A stretch of 46,803 nt of DNA from an uncultured Verrucomicrobiales bacterium (GTDB taxonomy: Bacteria; Verrucomicrobiota; Verrucomicrobiia; Verrucomicrobiales; Akkermansiaceae). The notes under the pieces are model-generated. The model saw nothing but the letters and a program-made list of their open reading frames with translations. It did not search any database and was not told where the DNA came from. Where the stretch lies: assembly GCA_937958875.1 (NCBI GenBank), contig CALGMJ010000111.1:1-46803 (forward strand), read 5' to 3'. A program made the position numbers and the translations under genes. Of this stretch, positions 43,422 to 46,803 are shown piece by piece. Numbering within the stretch: position 1 is the first letter of the stretch; each line of letters starts with the position of its first letter.

Positions 43422-44186
43422 ATGAAAATCATCGCGATCGGGAACCAAAAAGGCGGAGTCGGTAAAACGACCACTGCGATCAACTTCGCAGCTGGCCTAG
43501 CTGAACGGGGAAAGAGCGTCCTCTTATTGGATCTCGATCCTCAGGCAAATGCCACCAGTGGAATCGGCATTGAAGCCACCAGCGAGGGCTGCATGTATCT
43601 CCCCCTGCTCAAAGAAGCCAAAATCGAGGATAAAATCATCGAAACACGCATTGAGAACCTCTTCTTCGTCCCCGGAGACATGGATCTCGCAGGGGTCGAA
43701 ATCGAACTAGCCCAAGAAGCAGACCATCTCACCCGCCTCCGCACCCTGCTCGAAGAAGTCGCTGAGAAATTCAACTTCGACTACTGCATCATGGACACCC
43801 CGCCATCGCTCGGCGTGCTCATGACATCGGCCATCGCTGCCGCTGACGAGATTATCATCCCCCTTCAGTGCGAGTGGTTCGGCCTCGAGGGATTAGCGAA
43901 AATCGTCCACGTCCTCTCACAAATCCGTGAATCTGGAGCTTCGAAAGTCAAACTCTCCGGTATTCTCATGACGATGTACGATGGTCGCACGAATCTCTCC
44001 CGTAACGTCGTCTCTGAAGTTCAAAAATTCTTTCCAGACGAAATCTATGAAGCCGTCATCCCCCGGACGATCCGCATTGGTGAAGCTCCCAGCCATGGAC
44101 TCACCATCTACGAGCACGATAGTTCAGGCACCGGTTCAAAGGCTTACGCCGCTTTCGTAGAAGAATTTCTCGCCCGCCAAAAGTAG
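43422..44186 (+). CDS. parA: ParA/Soj-type partition ATPase
   Basis: A 254-residue deviant-Walker ATPase. The P-loop is KGGVGKTT (residues 10-17), with LLDLDPQANATSGIG, the Walker B region CIMDTPPSLGVLM and IPLQCEWFGLEGLAKI. ParA proteins move chromosomes or plasmids by cycling on the nucleoid under control of ParB. No parB follows; radC does, 13 bp downstream. The gene may still be the chromosomal soj with parB elsewhere. Confidence 0.93.
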   Translation: MKIIAIGNQKGGVGKTTTAINFAAGLAERGKSVLLLDLDPQANATSGIGIEATSEGCMYLPLLKEAKIEDKIIETRIENLFFVPGDMDLAGVEIELAQEADHLTRLRTLLEEVAEKFNFDYCIMDTPPSLGVLMTSAIAAADEIIIPLQCEWFGLEGLAKIVHVLSQIRESGASKVKLSGILMTMYDGRTNLSRNVVSEVQKFFPDEIYEAVIPRTIRIGEAPSHGLTIYEHDSSGTGSKAYAAFVEEFLARQK

Positions 44187-44199
44187 GTTCCTCAGCTCC

Positions 44200-44901
44200 A
44201 TGTCCGATCACTCCCAGCGCATCAATGATCTTCCCAGCGAAGAGCGCCCACGGGAAAGGATGCAACGGCTTGGAGCAGCCGCTCTAAGCGGAGCCGAACT
44301 TCTTGCGATCTTCCTCCGCACCGGAACTGCCGGAGCCAGTGCCATCGAGATCGGCCGCCAGCTCATTCACAAATACGGCAGTCTCTCCGCCCTCGGAAGA
44401 CTCTCGATCGAAGACCTCCGCCAAGAACATGGGCTCGGCCTCGCTAAAGCTTGCCAGCTCAAAGCCGCCTTCGAACTGGGACTCCGTGCAAGCCGAGAGA
44501 ATCTTCAATCAAAACCACTCGATTCCCCAGAAGCCATCTATGACTACTTCCGCCGTGATCTCGAATTCCGAAATACCGAAACCGTCATCGTAGCCACACT
44601 CAACACCCGCTTCCAACTGCGCCGCTGGGTCGAAATTTCAAAAGGCACCGCAAACTCCACCACGGCAGTGATTCGCGATGTCATCCGCCCCGCCCTCATC
44701 GATCAAGCGCCCTCCTTTCTAGTCATTCACAATCATCCTTCTGGGAATCCCACTCCCAGCTCGGCAGATGATCGTTTCACCCGGGAACTCGTCAAGGCCG
44801 CAGATCTTTTCAGACTCACTCTGGCTGACCACCTGATCATTGGCCGCCCGCTAGATGGAAGAAAAGGTTACTTCTCCTACCAGGAAAGCCATTTCATCTA
44901 G
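44200..44901 (+). CDS. radC: RadC/JAB domain protein
   Basis: A 233-residue protein with an N-terminal helix-hairpin-helix part (LPSEERPRERMQRLGAAALS, LRQEHGLGLAKACQLKAAFE) and a C-terminal JAMM metalloprotease-like domain with HNHPSGNPTPSSAD. It carries the historical DNA repair name, though its biochemical role is not settled. It is probably cotranscribed with parA, 13 bp upstream. Confidence 0.94.
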   Translation: MSDHSQRINDLPSEERPRERMQRLGAAALSGAELLAIFLRTGTAGASAIEIGRQLIHKYGSLSALGRLSIEDLRQEHGLGLAKACQLKAAFELGLRASRENLQSKPLDSPEAIYDYFRRDLEFRNTETVIVATLNTRFQLRRWVEISKGTANSTTAVIRDVIRPALIDQAPSFLVIHNHPSGNPTPSSADDRFTRELVKAADLFRLTLADHLIIGRPLDGRKGYFSYQESHFI

Positions 44902-44931
44902 GAAACTCACCGTACGATGAGTTTCTATTTT
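44902..44931 (+). terminator. Intrinsic terminator after radC
   Basis: GAAACTCA (44902-44909) pairs with TGAGTTTC (44918-44925) around an 8-nt loop and is followed by TATTTT. It begins directly after the radC stop and lies against the convergent stop of the DCC1-type gene. Confidence 0.78.
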
Positions 44932-45316
44932 AAGATAAAATCTTATCTCTTAACTCCTCATCAGGAATCTTACAGACACTCCCGGCTTTAAAAAGACGGT
45001 ACCTGCGAGCAGCAATAAAGTCGTAACAGCGATCACGAAAATTCACTGAAATCAGCGCCATTAACCACGCAAGAGGTGGCCAGATCTCTGCGACAGCCAT
45101 CCGAACCGCCTCACTCTTTTCATAGCACTCACCCTGCTTTAACAGCACCATCGTCTCTCCATTCTCTATGCCTAAGCGCGTAGCGGTCTCTCCACCAAGA
45201 GGCGCAAAAAAGAAACGATCCTCTTCATCGACACGATGAAAAAAACGCATCGCGCCCTGACACATCAGGCAGTCGCCATCGAAAAAAATGATCGTTCGTT
45301 TTTCCACCTTCCTCAC
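44930..45316 (-). CDS. DCC1-type thiol-disulfide oxidoreductase-like protein (DUF393)
   Basis: A 128-residue protein with the family signature FFDGDCLMCQGAMRFFHRVD, where DGxCxxC is the hallmark. VRMAVAEIWPPLAWLMALIS and the C-terminal ARRYRLF also match. The reaction is not established; a thioredoxin-like redox role is inferred from the CxxC. The start is a GTG whose G is the last base of the rapA stop codon (a 1-bp overlap), so the gene depends on rapA translation. A GTG three codons later is an alternative start. Confidence 0.87.
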   Translation of the reverse strand: MRKVEKRTIIFFDGDCLMCQGAMRFFHRVDEEDRFFFAPLGGETATRLGIENGETMVLLKQGECYEKSEAVRMAVAEIWPPLAWLMALISVNFRDRCYDFIAARRYRLFKAGSVCKIPDEELRDKILS

Positions 45317-46803
45317 TATCGTGGCGGAATACGGTAAACCAAGCGCAAAGAATCCAGCCGTAACCGCGCCCCACGTAAGACCTTCTCCAGCTCGTCTTTT
45401 CTTGAAATGACAGCTTCAATCTCAGCCTCATTAATCATCGGGTTCACCTCCCGTAAATCCTCCAGCCGAGCCCGTTCCTGGTCCAAGTTTTCACTCATCG
45501 CGAGCACCGCTTTCTCCACCGCTTTCTCACGCCTCTTCTTCGCGAGCGACTCCAGACCTTTCAGCATTTTAGGAAGAATCTCCCCTGTTACCTTAGCTTG
45601 ATCGAGAAGTTTACGATGACCTCCAGGCCTCAGAGAAGCTTTCATCAGAGCCGAATCCGCAGAGAGATCATTTTCCCGATGATCCACTACGACACGCACT
45701 GGTAAGGCAGGTAAAAAATGATCCGTCTGTAACGCAGCCGGCGCGATACATTCGACGACGTAGTAGGCCTCCAGAATAATCGCTTTTCCACCCGGCCCTT
45801 CCCAAACCCCGAAAGCACTGTTTCCCGCTTCTCCGGATAGCAAAAGATCGACCGAAGACCTCACCATGGGATGATCCGCCGTCATGAGACCGATCTCTTC
45901 GCGGCTGAGCGCCTGCTGTCGATCAAAGGTCACCCTCATCCCATCTTCCGGTAAATCTGGAAACGCGTCGGTAATGACATTCCCCGGATGAAGTAGATAG
46001 CCTCGCGAACCCAGCTCCTCCACCTTGAGACCGAAGTGATCATAGAGCCGTAAAATCCAATCCTCAAAATTTCGATCCCCATCCCACGCATCCATGATCT
46101 CTAGTGTTTCCTCGACTTCGTGAGCCCCCTTCGAAGTCAGCGCTAAGAGTCGATCCTGCCCACGCTCCATGAGGGCCTCAGTCTCGGCACGCAGCTTCTT
46201 GGATTCCGCGATAAAATCCGGTAAATTATCAGCCTGAATTTCTTGCAGCTTTTTCACCAAAATCGCCGCTCCTTGCAGATTCTTTTCAAAGGCATTGAGC
46301 CCTTCGTGATACCAACGCGCATATCGCTCACAACGAGCCCCTTTCACATAAGGCACATGGAGATGAATCGTCTCAGTCTGGCCAATCCGGTCCAAACGTC
46401 CGATCCGCTGCTCGAGCAACTCTGGATTCTCTGGTAAATCAAAGAGCACTAAATGGTGCGCAAATTGGAAGTTCCGCCCCTCACTACCAATCTCAGAACA
46501 CAGTAAAAGCTGAGCCCCTTCCTCTTCTGAAAAATACGCTGCCTGACGGTCGCGCTGTAGTAAGGTCAACTCTTCATGAAACTGAGCAATTTTTAGATTT
46601 ACGCGATCCAATAAAGCTTCGTGGATCTCCTCCACCAGCTCAAGTGTCTTACAGATGAGGAGAACTTTCTTTCCACCTAGCTCCTTCAGAAGCTTCACAA
46701 GCCAATCCACCTTAGCCCCGAATTCATCCCCCTCTAGCTCGATCAGCTGAGCCTTTCGCTCAGGAAAACCACTCAGCTGTTTGCGAGTATTCCGAAACAT
46801 GAC
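45316..46803 (-). CDS. rapA: RapA-type Swi2/Snf2 ATPase, N-terminal part outside the window
   Basis: The visible part covers at least 494 residues; the frame continues past the right edge, so the apparent start (MFRNTRKQLSGFPERKAQLI) is internal. That phrase matches the RapA linker before helicase lobe 2. Motifs of lobe 2 follow: KVLLICKTLELVEEI, LLCSEIGSEGRNFQFAHHLV, DLPENPELLEQRIGRLDRIGQ. The C-terminal RapA-specific region holds a charged coiled coil (SLAKKRREKAVEKAVLAMSE) near the end. RapA recycles stalled RNA polymerase in gammaproteobacteria. The function of this copy is inferred from the family. Confidence 0.9.
   Translation of the reverse strand, partial: VMFRNTRKQLSGFPERKAQLIELEGDEFGAKVDWLVKLLKELGGKKVLLICKTLELVEEIHEALLDRVNLKIAQFHEELTLLQRDRQAAYFSEEEGAQLLLCSEIGSEGRNFQFAHHLVLFDLPENPELLEQRIGRLDRIGQTETIHLHVPYVKGARCERYARWYHEGLNAFEKNLQGAAILVKKLQEIQADNLPDFIAESKKLRAETEALMERGQDRLLALTSKGAHEVEETLEIMDAWDGDRNFEDWILRLYDHFGLKVEELGSRGYLLHPGNVITDAFPDLPEDGMRVTFDRQQALSREEIGLMTADHPMVRSSVDLLLSGEAGNSAFGVWEGPGGKAIILEAYYVVECIAPAALQTDHFLPALPVRVVVDHRENDLSADSALMKASLRPGGHRKLLDQAKVTGEILPKMLKGLESLAKKRREKAVEKAVLAMSENLDQERARLEDLREVNPMINEAEIEAVISRKDELEKVLRGARLRLDSLRLVYRIPPR

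Noticed and set aside
1-46803. CRISPR arrays, tRNA and rRNA genes
   Set aside because: No regularly spaced direct repeats and no tRNA or rRNA-like segments were recognised by eye on either strand.

Overview
The window looks like a chromosomal segment of a member of the Verrucomicrobiota. The evidence is a Tat-exported DUF1501 protein next to a DUF1549/DUF1553 protein with a CxxCH motif, a PEP-CTERM sorting-signal protein, a bactofilin, a secreted GH29 alpha-L-fucosidase, a giant FG-GAP/HYDIN-type surface protein, and starts that often lack a Shine-Dalgarno sequence. The taxonomic call is an inference from gene content. No rRNA, tRNA, CRISPR array or intact insertion sequence was seen.

Layout. 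1-4.5 kb: the edge of a YqiJ-like membrane protein gene, an M42 aminopeptidase, a divergent class I DAHP synthase, then a retron cassette (structured ncRNA plus reverse transcriptase) closed by a strong bidirectional terminator. 4.5-11.3 kb: a large unknown lipoprotein, then polyprenyl diphosphate synthase, cyclophilin, an RDD membrane protein and a Uup-like ABC-F ATPase. 11.4-14.3 kb: a minus-strand cluster of a hypothetical protein, a LysM protein with a catalytically dead L,D-transpeptidase-like tail, accA, and separately acpP. 14.3-17.6 kb: the DUF1549/DUF1553 and DUF1501 pair. 17.8-22.6 kb: Ste24-type protease, class IV aminotransferase, ACP phosphodiesterase, an MFS transporter and heme A synthase, tightly packed with convergent overlaps. 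22.8-30.2 kb is the accessory-looking part: a 1415-residue FG-GAP protein, a decayed DDE transposase, a short orphan ORF and the fucosidase. 30.3-35.5 kb: bactofilin, thiH-thiS, a long exported repeat protein and tRNA hydroxylase TrhO. 35.7-46.8 kb: PEP-CTERM protein, uvrC, exbB-exbD, MFS and TPR genes, proC, parA, radC, a DCC1-type thioredoxin-like protein, and the 3' part of rapA.

Most notable is the retron at 2966-4429. A 14-bp perfect inverted repeat (a1/a2), extended by a second 5-bp block, encloses an AGC branch-site candidate immediately after a1, compact msr hairpins and a long msd hairpin. It lies 18 nt upstream of a 418-residue reverse transcriptase with YADD. No effector gene lies beside it, and the RT departs from the usual retron signatures (LAG instead of VTG, FAEIH instead of NAxxH).

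Other observations include a PEP-CTERM gene whose signal peptide seems split by a C7 homopolymer, a heme A synthase with Asn at an expected His position, and a fossil transposase readable in one frame through several stops.
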